A DNA stretch of 64,000 nt from Eudromia elegans (GCA_003342815.1 PTEX01000133.1:1170484-1234483); one strand, 5' to 3'; shown: positions 50,201-61,164, counted from the first letter of the stretch. Made by a program: numbers and translations. Notes: generated by a model not told the origin, from the letters alone.

Positions 50201-53200
50201 ATGCAGACTCTGCCGCTGGCTTTCCTGGCCTGTGCCCTTTCCCAGCCCCTCTTTCTCCTGGCCCTGGGGGCTCATCCCAACCTGAGATCCCGCTGTGTGG
50301 GCCAGGATGAGCCCCAGGGCCGAGGCTGCTTCCCAGGAGGCCACGTTTCCTTCAGAGCCGGTGACTCATGGCTGAGTCAGAGCCCAGAGCCAGAGCTCGT
50401 TGGGCACCTGCTCCCCAGGGGCTTTTCCCCTTCCCTGGCCAGGCCAGGGGGGCCCTCCTGTTACCCTCACCCTGCTTTTGGGCTCAGAAAGGCTGAGTTT
50501 GGGTCTCTGGAATCCCCGCGGGAGCTCAGAGGAGCTTGAGCTCAGCGCTGGAGTGTTCTCCCGGCACCGGGAATAGCGTGGAGCATGGCCAGCATTCCCA
50601 CAGGGAGCTGCTCCCAGAGCTGGGATCGTCCCCGTGTGGGGGGCCGAGCATCGGAGCAGAGCCGGGAGCTCCCTGCATCCCTGAGCCGCCGCTTCCTGGC
50701 ACCGGCCCACGGTGACTTCCCGGCTTAATCTCGGGAGAAAAAAGGCAGCCGGAGGAGGCAGAGAGCCGGGAACAGCAAAGGCAGCAGCTCCCTGTGCTCC
50801 GTGCCTGGCCCGCGTCACCCGTGCCCGAGGGGTGACACCCCCTGCACCCGCTCTGCTCCGCAGCCGCTCCCAAAGGGAGGTGCTGCCCGCGGGGTCCCCT
50901 CGTTCCGCTGCTCCCCTGGGAGCTGCTGCCGTGTTGGGAGCAGCTGGTTCTGGATGGGCCAGGTTGGGATTTGAGGCTCTGGAGCGATGAGGCTGGTTTG
51001 AGATCTGCATTTCGACCGATGGTCCCCCCTGGATCTGTGTCGTGGGAATAACACACGGAGGGGCTTTTAAACACATGTGCGGGCCGGCGGGAAGCGGGAC
51101 CGGGATCCCCATGCGCAGCTCCATCCTCCCCGCGGTCCCTGCACCCGCCAGCCCCGTGTCCGGCTCCGTGGCCGCGTTCGCCCTCGCGGCTCCCTCAGAG
51201 GGAGGGAGGGAGGGAAGGAGGGAGGAAGCGCCGACCTGAGCAAACATCCAGCCCGGAGCAATTAAGATTACGGGCAGCAGGAGGGGAGCGGGCGGCAGGC
51301 GGCTCCCGGCGCGGCCGCTGCTGCCCTTCGGGATCCCCGGGATCCCCCTCGTCCCGGACCCTTCTCCTGCTTTGCTTCCTGGCGGGTTCCAAGCGCTGCT
51401 CCCTTCTCCGCAGCTCCTGCAGGGCGAATCCCACCTGCAGCCCGTGAACGGGGCCGCGTCCTCGCGCTGCGGCCACGTGCGGGGACCCCCTGCAGGGGAC
51501 CCCCCTCCGAAGCCCCGCTCCGTGCGGGACACCAGGAAGCGCCGCGCGGCTGCGGTGAGGAGCGCGGGCTCGGCTGCCCCGCTTCCTGCAGTGACATCAA
51601 GCCCCTTCAATGGCTCCATTATGTCCCCGTGTCCCCGGGCTGCTTCTCTGTTATTCTTGCACTGGAGCCAGCGATTCGTCGCAGGGGGCGGCTGGGGAGA
51701 GGCCTCCGACCTCGTTCCCAGCCCCTTTCCCTGCTCTCCACGCTGCTCACGGAGGCTGCGGCGTCGCGGGATGCCGGGAGGAGGAACGGCTCCAGAACCG
51801 GAGCCCACACGGCACCGCAGCCGGCCCCGGGATACCCCGGCCCGCGCCTGTTCCTCGGGTGTCGCAACCTTTCCTCTCGCTGCTTTGCATATGTAACCGG
51901 AGCGTTCGGAGCAGCGCGTGACCCCGGCGGGATTGCGAAAGGCAGGAGCCGCCGGAGCCGCCGGGGCGGGAATCGCCACCCCGGCACCTCTCCCTGCAGG
52001 GACTGGGGCTTCCCCTGGCAAGTCCCAGGAATGGCCTTATCCAGGTGCCGACTGCCGTGATGCTCTTCCCAGGCCTTTACCTGGGGCACACGGATCCCGG
52101 GATGCCCTTGGCACCTTGGCTGCATCCCAGTGGCTCCGTGAGAGCCTCAGCGTGCGGCTCAGAGCAGGTCCAGCACCAGCCCCTTGGCCAATGTGGAGGA
52201 TTTTCCATGTTTTCCTAGCTCCGTGCTGCCCAGCCGCCCCGCTCCGCCCCAGACCGGCACGGCAATCACCCCGGGAAGCCGGGCGAGCGCTCTCCCCATC
52301 CGTGTATTCCTTGTGGGAGTCCCAGGCATCGCAGGGATGGAGCAGGAAAACTCTTTGGGAGCCAGGTGTGGTCCCTGGGCACAGGCAGGTTGGGCCGGCT
52401 CTGCGGGATGCGCCCGGACCGGGATGCAGGACCAGGCGCTCCGGTGGATCCATCTGATCCATGCACCAGCTGCCTCTGGTCCCAGCCCTTATCCCCTTTG
52501 CTGTTTCCCCACAAGCTCCACACACTCGACCCTCCACCTGCGCATGATCCCATGGAATTGCCGCCCCAGGAGCGCCGTGTGCTCCAAATGGGATAAGTGC
52601 AGCCCGGCGCCTCCGGCTGCCTCCGTGTCCTGCCGTGTGTCCCGGGCCCGGCTGCGTTTTCCCAAGCGGATGGGAGCGAAGCTGCAACCTGGCGGGAGCG
52701 CCTTCCCCCACCGACCAGACGACGTCGAGGGGCTTGGACAGGGGGTAGAAGCCCCGATGCCCAGGGTGCCTCCTGGGGGGATTTTCCCCTCTCTTTTCCC
52801 TCTCTCCAGGTGCCGGGTTCCCTGGTGGTGCAGCCGGAGCCAGCTCGGGGGAGAGCTGCGGGTTATGGCCGGGGCTGGGCTGGCCTGTGCTGACGCCTCT
52901 GCAGAAATGCGGGTTCGGAGGCCGTGGGAAGCTCGTGTTTCCCCACGGCGGAGCCGGGTGACCTGCGATGCCGCCTCTGCGGCTGCCAGCACAGTAAATT
53001 CCAGCCCGGTATCTGTCTCGCTCAGAGCAGCTTTTTCCAGCTCGTGCTGGTGGAGACACCCGGGTCCCTGCGTGCCCCATGCGGCCGCCGTCCCGGGCAC
53101 GGCAGCGCTTCCCGCGGCACCCGCGAGACAGGACCCTGTGCCCATGGCACGGCAGGGCTGGAGAGGGGCGCGAGGCTCTCCCGGCGTGGAGCCGCCACCG

Positions 53201-53203
53201 CGG
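47211..53203. other. ILRUN-SPDEF intergenic region
   Basis: About 6 kb of GC-rich sequence. Long open frames exist on both strands (up to about 550 codons at 50366-52021, minus), but they are low-complexity Pro/Arg/Gly/Ala/Ser frames stacked in several phases at once, as expected from high GC. I see no conserved domain or convincing exon. Features noted are a three-copy 33/34-bp repeat near 47.8 kb, paired AP-1 sites at 50362-50379 and a CpG-rich stretch at 51.1-52.0 kb. Confidence 0.7.
47803..47900. repeat. Short 33/34-bp tandem repeat, three copies
   Basis: The core CTGAGC recurs at 47803, 47837 and 47870 within similar units containing GGGAGC and GGAAAGG. The copies are diverged. Confidence 0.7.
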
Positions 53204-53425
53204 AGCATCCTTGGTGTGTTCAGGCATCCGCAGGAGTTGGAGCATCCTTGGGCAGATGGAGCCAACTCCGTGTTGTATCATCCTAGGTGGTTGGGAGCAT
53301 CCTTGGTGGACTGGAGCATCTTAGGTGGTTTGGAGCATCCTTGGCAGGTTGGAGCATCCATGGCATGTTGGAGCGTCCTTGGTGGACTGGAGCATCCCCA
53401 GGAGTTGGAGCCTCCTTGGCAGGCT
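53204..53425. repeat. 19-bp minisatellite upstream of SPDEF
   Basis: Units built on AGCATCCTTGG plus a GTGGACTGG-like tail start at 53296, 53315, 53334, 53353, 53372 and 53391, exactly 19 bp apart. Degenerate units extend left to about 53204 and right to about 53425, for about 11 units with one phase break. It lies about 350 bp upstream of the predicted SPDEF promoter. Confidence 0.85.
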
Positions 53426-53749
53426 GGCTCAGAGCATCACCAGCCAGGAGGGAGCAGCCCTGGCAGGTCGGAGCATCCCGACCTTGGCCCCCGCCGCCCC
53501 TGCCGCTCTCCTGCCCCGTCGCCCCCGCCCCGCTGTTGTGTTGTGCACGTGGGGAGCCGGTCCCTGCGCTGCAGCCCCCGGAGCGGGGCAGGAGCAGAGG
53601 AGCCTCCAGAGCAGGGAGGGAGTGGGAAGGGCTCACCAGCATCCGGCTTCCCTCCGGCAACACAGGGCCGAGCCCATGGCGCTCGACGCGCCCCTCAAGG
53701 GTTAACCCCGCTGGGGCTATCCGAACACCTCCAGCTGAGGTAAGCGCCC

Positions 53750-53815
53750 GCTTGTTTGTTCAGGTAAATAAGGAAGGAGCGGGATATAATGGGCCGAGGC
53801 GGCGCCTGCGGAGCG
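53750..53815 (+). promoter_or_regulatory. Predicted SPDEF core promoter
   Basis: Contains forkhead-type motifs TGTTTGT (53753-53759) and GTAAATA (53764-53770), followed by a TATA-like TATAAT (53785-53790). A start about 25-30 bp downstream would fall near 53815. FOXA factors are established partners or regulators of SPDEF in secretory epithelia, so the motif pair is plausible. The promoter call is inferred from motif order and the nearby donor site. Confidence 0.5.
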
Positions 53816-53918
53816 CTCTCCTCCGGCTGCCCCGTGGCGTGCGCTGAGCGCCCGCGGGCGCCGGGGCCATGCGCGCCGCGCCGGCACCCCCGCAGCCCTG
53901 AGCCGCCCGCGCGCCCAG
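53815..53918 (+). other. Predicted non-coding first exon of SPDEF
   Basis: GC-rich leader ending in a consensus donor, CAG|GTAGGA, at 53918/53919. It would splice to the acceptor GGCAG at 56828, placing the start codon in exon 2, as in mammalian SPDEF. A 10-codon uORF (ATG 53869, TGA 53899-53901) with a purine at -3 lies in it. An alternative donor, GAG|GTAAGC, is present at 53739/53740. No transcript evidence is available. Confidence 0.45.
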
Positions 53919-56828
53919 GTAGGACCGCGGGCAGCGCCCGGGGGGGTGTGGGGTGCGCAGCCCCCGCTGCCCGCGCTGCTTCGCACGTCGCCCCTCGCAC
54001 CCCGGCGGCACCGGGAACGTCCCGGTGCTGCCACCGCTGCTGTCACCGTCCCGCTGCCGCCGCCCCCACGGGAATGGGAGCCCAACGGAGCCGGTGCCGG
54101 CAGGTGCCGCGGCTCCGTCTGGCTTTGGAGGCACCGGGGGCATCTCTGCCACCTGCATCCAGCCTGTCCCCATCCTCCCCGAGCCGCCGGCTTCGTGTCC
54201 CGCCGCGCCGGTGCCAAAGCGCCTTGTCTCCGCGCTGGGTTTTGGTGGTTCTGCTCGGTTAGCGAAACACAAACGCGCCGGGGCTGCCAAGGCCCCACCA
54301 TGCGGCCCGGCCACCGGCGCTGCGAGGGCGGCCCGACCCGCGCGGCCGCTGCCCGCGGGGACACCCGGAGCTGCCGGGGTGGCCGCGACCCTCGGCGGGT
54401 GCACAGAGGGGGGTTGCAGCCGGAGCCCGAGATCCATCCGGAGCCACATTCCCGCCGGCATCCCCCTGTCCACACGTCCCAGGAATCCGCCCTGTCAGTG
54501 GCTCCGGGCTCTGTAGCAAGACCCCCCCCTCTGTGTCTGTGCTGTCTGCGCCCCCCCCGCAGCACCTCAGGGCCCCGAGTCCCTGCTCCGGCCATAGGGA
54601 GACTCCTGCCCATGCAATTCCCGCACCTCGGAGCATCCCGGCGACTCCTGCTCCTCTGCAGCGGGAAGCGCCAGCTACCACCCATGGCCCCACCCCGGTG
54701 CCACTGAAGCAGCTCCTGGTCTCAGGACCCTGTCTGGGGGATGGTCACAGAGGGGACATCGCCCTCCCGGTGGGAAAGTCCTGGAATGCGGGAGCACCTG
54801 CTGCCAAACCCCAGGAAAAGGGGGCAACCCCCCACCTCGCACCTAAAACGGGACATGAGGCTGGGAAAGGGCTCTTGGAAGCGCCCTGGGATTTGGGAGC
54901 TCTCCCGACTCGTCTCCCTGAGCTGGGCCACCGCACAACCTGTTTAACCGCAGATTTAATTTTAATTAACGGGCCCATTGTTCGCGGGGCTGGGCTGGAG
55001 CCTGCCTTTCTTTCCCCCTTGGCCGCGCTTTCTCCGGAGTCGCTGGTGCGGGTTGTGCTCGGGCACTGGGGCAGGCAGTGCCGGGGCACCCGCCCTGGCT
55101 GCGGGCCGGAGCGCTGGGCGCTGACCCGCGTCCCCCGGGGCGCACGGAGCCCTCGCGGCCCCCTCGGCCTTCGCACGGCTCTGGAGGGAAGCAAAAACCT
55201 CGGAAAAGCGCCCGGGGCCCCGCGGCTCGTCCAAGTTGGTGGCACTTGTTTGTCTAAAGTGTTGCAAGAGCTAATTCCCTAATCGCTTCCTCTGCTGCCC
55301 GCTGCCATTTTGCCGTGGCCGAGCGCCCGTCGGGGCCGTTGCGGATCCCCACGTGCCGCCCGGTGCGCGCGGAGCGAGCGGAGACCCCGGCAGCGCCCGG
55401 AGCTCGGAGCCGGGGACGGGCACGGGGGCTCCCGGCGGCTCCGTCCGTGTCCGCAGCGCCCGGGCGAGCAAACACGTCCCGCCCAGCGCGGGGCCGGGGC
55501 CGCTCGTGCCAGCGCCGCGGGAAGGCAAACAGGGGCCCCCGCCCTGGGAGTACAGCCGGGTTTGCCGGCTGCCTCCCTGCTCCCGCCGCAGCGGAGCCTC
55601 CTTCCCCGGGAAAGGGCCGGCCGGCCCTGCCAGGCTGCTCCGCACGGCTCTGCTGGAGGGGAGAGCGGGAGCCGCGTCCCCGGAGCATCCCAGAGGCTCC
55701 AGAGCGGGACCTGCATCCCCGGAGCATCCCAGAGGCTCCTGAGTGGTACCCGCATTCCTAGAGCATCCCAGAGGCTCCTGAGTGGTACCTGTATCCCCGG
55801 AGAGCATCCCACAGGCTCCAGAGTGGTACCCGCATTCCTAGAGCATCCCAGAGGCTCCGGAGTGGTACCTGCAGCTTGGGGGCACCCCGGGGGCTCAGCC
55901 CTCCCGGCAGGTTGCGAGGGGCCGCTCCGCACAAGCTGTTGCCGCTTCTCTTTTGTGCCGGGAGCAGCGTGAGGTTGGATTTAGGGCTGATCCGCTAAAG
56001 CTCTGCACTTAATCCAGAGCAAATGAAGCAGAGGTTTGGGAGCAGGCGGCATCTCCAGGGGAAACGGGCTGGAGGGGAAGTGCGGGGCAGGGATGTGGTC
56101 CCATCCTCCCTCCTCACTCCGGCCTTCACGGGACCACCAAAAGCACCCCATTGGCTTGGTGGATGGCACCAGGGATCACAATTTCCTGCTCCGGAATGAG
56201 GGATCCCTTTCCTGGATCCCCATCTGTGCAGCTGGGATGGAGGCGAGCCCCTCGCCGGCTTCTCCAGTGCAGGGCAGTGATTTTCCCAGGCCGTTGCACC
56301 TACTTTTAGTGTGGAGAAATAAATAAATAAATACGTGGCCCTCCAGCACCTCCCTGCTCGTGGGCTCCTCTTCTCCCGGTCCTGGGGCTGCCGCTGCGAG
56401 GTTGCCATGGCAATGCAGCAGGATCCGCTCCTTCCCGGTGTGGATGGGATGGGGCTCCACCGGCAGCGCCGTCCCCGCAAAGCCACCGCAAAGCCGTGGG
56501 GTGCTCGGCGGGTGCTGCAGGGCACCAAGGCAGTGGCACCGCTTTCCCTGTGCAGAACCGGCTCCCTATGGCTGGGACGCCCCGCACCGCTTCCCTCCCG
56601 TGCACCAGCCCGGCCAGGGCACTCAGGGGGCCTCGCACCGTCCCCGGCAGCACCCGGCACCGCACGCGCCGTTGCCGTCCCCGCGCGCTGCCCGCTGACC
56701 CAGAAGCCGCCCCGCGCGGCGCTCGGCTCCCCGCGCGGCGCCGTTCCCCCTCTAACCGGCTTAGCCGCTGCCTTTGAGCTCACCGCGAGCGTCCCGCGAG
56801 CGTCCCGCTCTCCCTTGTGTCCCGGCAG
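53919..56828 (+). other. Predicted SPDEF intron 1
   Basis: 2.9 kb of very GC-rich sequence between the predicted non-coding exon and the first coding exon. It contains a 39-bp minisatellite at about 55.7-55.9 kb. Long overlapping open frames occur on both strands and are composition artefacts. No other gene is recognised. Confidence 0.6.
55675..55880. repeat. 39-bp minisatellite in SPDEF intron 1, five copies
   Basis: AGCATCCCAGAGGCTCC-type cores start at 55684, 55723, 55762, 55803 and 55842, giving spacings of 39, 39, 41 and 39 bp. Alternate units share GTACC and CATTCCTAG segments, suggesting duplication of two-unit blocks. The sequence is unrelated to the 39-bp array at 10.8 kb. Confidence 0.9.
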
Positions 56829-56857
56829 GCTCGGAGCAGGCAGCGCACAGCAGCAGC

Positions 56858-58273
56858 ATGGGCAGCGCGGGCCCCGGACCCGCTCTGCTGCCGCCGGGCC
56901 GGCCCGCGGGCCCGGGCGCGTGGGGACCCGCGGGCAGCACCGGCCCCGTAGCACCCACCGCCCTGCCCGCCTTCAGCGGGCACTACTGCGGCGTGGCGCC
57001 CGCCGAGCATGCGGGCTGGGCACCCAAGGGCCCCGCGCCGGGCGGCCGCGCCGCGGCGCCCAAGGAGCCCGAGCAGTGCCCGGTCATCGACAGCCAGGGC
57101 GCGGGGCCGCCCGGCGCGCTCGACCTCGCGGGCGGGCTGCCCCTGGAGGAGCGCTCGCTGGAGCAGGTGCAGAGCCTCGTGCTCGGCGAGGTGCTCAAGG
57201 ACATCGAGACGGCCTGCAAGCTGCTCAACATCGCCGCAGGTGGGTGCCCGCCGCGCCCCCGCCCCGCGCCCCGCGCCCCGCGCCCACCGGGTCAGCCCAC
57301 GCTGCGCCCCCTCCGCGCAGACCCGGCCGACTGGAGCCCCGGCAACGTGCAGAAGTGGATCCTGTGGACGGAGCACCAGTACCGGCTGCCGCAGCTCGGC
57401 CGCTCCTTCCAGGAGCTCTCGGGCCGGGAGCTGTGCGCCATGTCGGAGCAGCAGTTCTGCGAGCGCTCGCCGGCCTGTGGCGACGTGCTGCACGCGCACC
57501 TCGACATCTGGAAATCCGGTGCGTGGGTGGGTGCATGGGTGGGTGGGGAGCCCCCTGCAGCCCCCGCGGCCCCCGTGGGCCCCCCTCATCCCGAGCGTTT
57601 CCCTTCCAGCCGCCTGGATGAAGGAGAAAGCCGCGCCGGGCACCGGGCGCTACTGCGGTGAGTTGTGTGTTCCCCGCTGCTGTTCTTCTGCTGTTCCCCA
57701 GTCCGTGGCAATTCCCTTGCACGCTGCCGTGTCCCAAACGCGAGCACTTTGGAGGGGAAGCGCCGGGAGAGCCTCATCCCCATCCCCTTCACCCCCGGCG
57801 GGTGCTCGGGCTGTGCCCCAGGGGTGCGGAGGGCCCGGGCGCCCGCGCTCACCCCTCCGCGTCCCCGGCGCAGCGGGCGACGGCGCCTGGGCGGACGGCG
57901 AGGTGGACTCGTCCTGCGCCGGGCAGCCCATCCACCTCTGGCAGTTCCTCAAGGAGCTGCTGCTGAAGCCCCACAACTACGGGCGCTTCATCCGCTGGCT
58001 CAACAAGGAGAAAGGTGGGTGGTGGCGGGCGCCGGCTCCGCCGCGGCCCCCGCGCTGCCGCTCGCGGGTCCCCACGGCGCCGCGCTCCCCGCAGGCATCT
58101 TCAAGATCGAGGACTCGGCGCAGGTGGCCCGGCTCTGGGGCATCCGCAAGAACCGGCCCGCCATGAACTACGACAAGCTGAGCCGCTCCATCCGGCAGTA
58201 TTACAAGAAGGGCATCATCCGCAAGCCCGACATCTCCCAGCGCCTCGTCTACCAGTTCGTGCAGCCGCTGTGA
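56858..58273 (+). CDS. SPDEF: SPDEF, SAM pointed domain ETS transcription factor
   Basis: Complete CDS in five exons: 56858..57239, 57321..57518, 57610..57657, 57874..58014 and 58095..58273. The total of 948 nt encodes 315 aa plus stop (human 335). The start MGSAGPGP was chosen by similarity to human MGSASPG and by the acceptor at 56828. Residues 1-70 are Pro/Gly/Ala-rich and diverged; [11 protein letters not shown] marks the return to conservation. The Pointed/SAM domain is about residues 128-194 (WSPGNVQKW to HLDIWKS). The ETS domain is about 228-313, with the winged-helix core [11 protein letters not shown], the recognition helix [17 protein letters not shown] and the end YQFVQPL. The protein binds GGAT/GGAA sites in the nucleus and drives goblet and secretory epithelial differentiation. 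The introns are tiny (81, 91, 216 and 80 nt) and third positions are almost all G/C. Confidence 0.96.
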
Positions 58274-58875
58274 GCGGGGCCAGGCTGTGCCGGGGGCCGC
58301 GCGCCGGCCTCGGCTGCCACGGAGCAGGCTGGGCCACGGAGACGCTCCCAGCAACGGAGCGCCGAGCAGCCCGTGTCCCCCGCGCCCACCCGCACCCTGG
58401 GGACACCAAGGACGAGGCCACCGGGGCGTCCCCGCCGCAGGGACGCAGCCCCTCCGGGGAGGGATTTTTGCCCCAGAGGTGACGGCAGACGGTGGCCCCG
58501 GTCCCTCCTGCGGCCACCCGCATCCCGCAGCTTCCACTGCCCGTCCCTGCTCCGGGGAAGCGGGGCAGGACACAAGTGAGAAAGAAAAACGCACTTTTAG
58601 CCGTTTCCCTCGGGAAGATCGATCTGAAACCCAAAGAGCCGCAGCAGAACTTGGACGGAGACCTGGGGCTGTTTATCCTGCGCCTTTCATAAGAGTCTAA
58701 GTTACCCGGCCTTGTTGATCTTTAATATTATAGGGTGGTTTTTTTATTGTTTGTTTTCCTTTTGGTTTTGGCCGCCGCCGAGCTGTGGTTTAGGTTCACA
58801 GGAGGAGTAAAGAAGGGAGCCCCGGATGCCCGTGAAACGCTCTGGGAGAGTCTAAGGCCGAGGGAAAATAATAAA
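58274..58875 (+). other. Proximal SPDEF 3'UTR
   Basis: Non-coding sequence after the SPDEF stop up to the first canonical hexamer AATAAA (58870-58875). A T-rich stretch follows it. The true end may lie further right. Confidence 0.45.
58870..58875 (+). terminator. Candidate SPDEF poly(A) signal
   Basis: AATAAA about 600 nt after the stop codon, followed by a T-rich tract. A minus-strand AATAAA (58901-58906) lies 26 bp away, so the same spot could also serve a transcript from the opposite side. Confidence 0.4.
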
Positions 58876-61164
58876 CCCGGGTGGCTTTTTTTTTTTCCCC
58901 TTTATTTTTTAACTCAGAAGAGCTGCCTGTGGCGGCCGCTGCCTTTTTCTCGTCTTCCTGAAGGTTTTGGGCCCTTTGCGCGGCTGAGGAGCGCAGAGGA
59001 GGAACCCGGCCCTCGTCCCGGCAGAAAGGGGATAAATGAAATAATGTGGGAAAAAAGAATGTGGAATGTGCGTGTGGTGCTTTCCTCGTGGCACTCGTGG
59101 GGTGGAGCCGAGGGGAGGGGGACCCCCGTGTCCCCCGGTCACCCCGTGCTGCTTGGGGAAACCCCCTTTGTCCGGCATGGGGAGGGGGGGTTCTCCCAGA
59201 CCCCTCCCAGGGAGGCCCGGGGTGCCCTGTGCTCTCCCACGATGCCGGGACTCACCCACCCCAGCGTCGCCCCGGCCCGGGGGTCCCAGAGGGGTCTCCA
59301 GCATTGCCGCAGACCCAGGGTGCCCTCGGCGCCGCGATCCCGAGATCCCGGCGAGCGGATCGTCGCTCCCACCGCCCATTCCCTGCTACAGCTCCGCAGA
59401 CCTCGACCTGCCACCCAAAGCGCCCCGGATCCCTCGTCCTGCCCCAGCAGCCCCAGCCATGCCCCAGCTGGGGCAAAGGGAGCAATCCCAGAGCATCCCG
59501 CAGCTCGCGCGCAGGGAAACGGGGCTCCATCCCGAGGGCTCGCCCGGCAGCCGGTTCTCGGGACGCGACGAGACGGGCGCGCGGGCGGACGAGCCCCAGG
59601 GCGGCAGGACACTCACAGAGCTCCATTATTTTCACTTGCTGTTTTTTTCTCTTGTTGTATCCACGGTAATACAATCACAATATATATATATATTATATAT
59701 ATACTTCTTAAATTACACAATCAATGTACAAAAAAACGGGGTGCATTGCTGAGACAGGTGGTCGTTTGGGTGGGTTTTTCTTGACTTCTTATTTTTTTTG
59801 TCCCCCCCTTCCCCATCGGTGTGACCTGCCCTGCTTGGGGGAGCACCCGCTCCCTGGGGCCAAGGGATTCGCCAGCCCACGGACCGGGAAAGGGGCGGGA
59901 TGCGGGAGAGGGGCGCGGGACGGAGCGGGCGATGCAGCCGGGGCGATGCCGTAGGAGCCACCCGGCCCCGTGCCCGGGTCGGAGGGGCTACGTTACCCGC
60001 CGGCAGCGACGGGATGATCGGGGTTGTCTTCACCGGCCCCTTCTCTGCTGTTCCCGCCGCTGGGCTGGGGTCTGCTTCCCACTTCCTCGTCCTCCCAGAT
60101 GCTTCCGAGCTCTTCCCGCCCGGGCTCCCGGCTGGATGCGGCTCCGTGCCCCGGGCGGGGAGCAGAGAGCCCCATGGAAGGCTGCCCGTGCCCTGTCCCC
60201 TCCTGCCAGCACGAAGCCTGGGGCCACCCGATCTCCTCCTGTCGCTCGTGGGATGTCACCTGTGGGAGAGGGAGGCCCAGGGGGCCGTCCCTGGGAGCCT
60301 CCGAGCGGGATTTGGCCTCACCGTGCTGCTTGCGAAGGGGCTTCCAGCAGCAGGGAGCCAAGGCTGCGAAGAGCAGCCACCTTGAGCCTTGATCCGGCCC
60401 CGCGGGGACCGATCGAGGCCGCTCTGCTCCTGACCCTGGCTCTGCAGCATCCGCCCCTTCCAGGGACGGCATTTCCAGCAAGATGTTGGCGTCTCCGGGC
60501 AGAGAAGGGACCTGGCCTGGCCCGGCAGGGGCGGCTGGGGAGGTGTCACCAACCTACATGGCAGGGAAGCCCCAACCCTGTCTGGACATGGACATTCCCG
60601 TGGGGCGGGAAGGGGGCGGCTCTCACACGGGATGGATGATGCTGGAGGAGGGGGATGTTCATCCCTTCCCTTGGGGAGGGGGAGATGAACTGGGGAGAAG
60701 AACTTGGGAAACTCAATAAATAAATGGAGTAAACCTCCATTTCCTCTCCTTTTTGGGGTGCGAATCGGATTGGTCCCAGGAGCACTGTGTGTTTCAGATC
60801 AGTTCAAGCCAATCAGAAGGTGGCTCTTGATTTCAGTATCTTTAAAAACCAGCCAGTCAGAAGCTCTCACTGGTTGGGCTTTAAGATCTTGAGGTGTCGG
60901 CTTTTCCCTCGGAAAACCAACTAAAGTAGCAGAAGGGCCGACGTCCTCTTTCGCTTCACATTATCTTAAGAAGAAGTGACTATGCAAAATACTCTTCAGA
61001 GACAACTCTTAAAAAAATAAAAGCTTGGTCGGAAAATATGTCTGAATCTCTAAGTGTGAGGAGTGAAGGACCAGACGGCGAAATGGCTGCTTGGCTGGTG
61101 GACAGATGGAGACAACGGAGGGTGGATTTATCTGCTGACGGCAACGAGGAGAACACCACAAGAC
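58876..61164. other. Region between the convergent SPDEF and PACSIN1 ends
   Basis: 2.3 kb that probably includes the PACSIN1 3'UTR, which is long in mammals. No close minus-strand AATAAA follows the PACSIN1 stop, so its end was not located. It contains an AT dinucleotide tract (59680-59703) and, at 60769-60863, a CCAAT-containing local duplication. I recognise no gene. Confidence 0.6.
59680..59703. repeat. (AT)n microsatellite
   Basis: Alternating A/T tract with one TT interruption in the region between SPDEF and PACSIN1. Confidence 0.9.

Noticed and set aside
50202..50539. Possible secreted protein starting MQTLPLAFLACALSQPLFLL
   Set aside because: The hydrophobic start resembles a signal peptide, but the frame is already open upstream, the rest is unrecognisable, and no promoter or splice signals support it.
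50366..53743. 551-codon minus-strand and 519-codon plus-strand open frames
   Set aside because: They overlap each other and other open frames in GC-rich DNA, have low-complexity translations with no domain, and show no splice-consistent conserved segment.
53760..54700. Several 150-320 codon open frames around the predicted SPDEF first exon
   Set aside because: Mutually overlapping GC-driven frames. The promoter and donor signals fit a non-coding first exon better.
57009..58166. 385-codon plus-strand frame overlapping SPDEF in another phase
   Set aside because: Arg/Ser/Pro-rich shadow of the GC-rich SPDEF exons. It runs through introns and has no similarity to a known protein.
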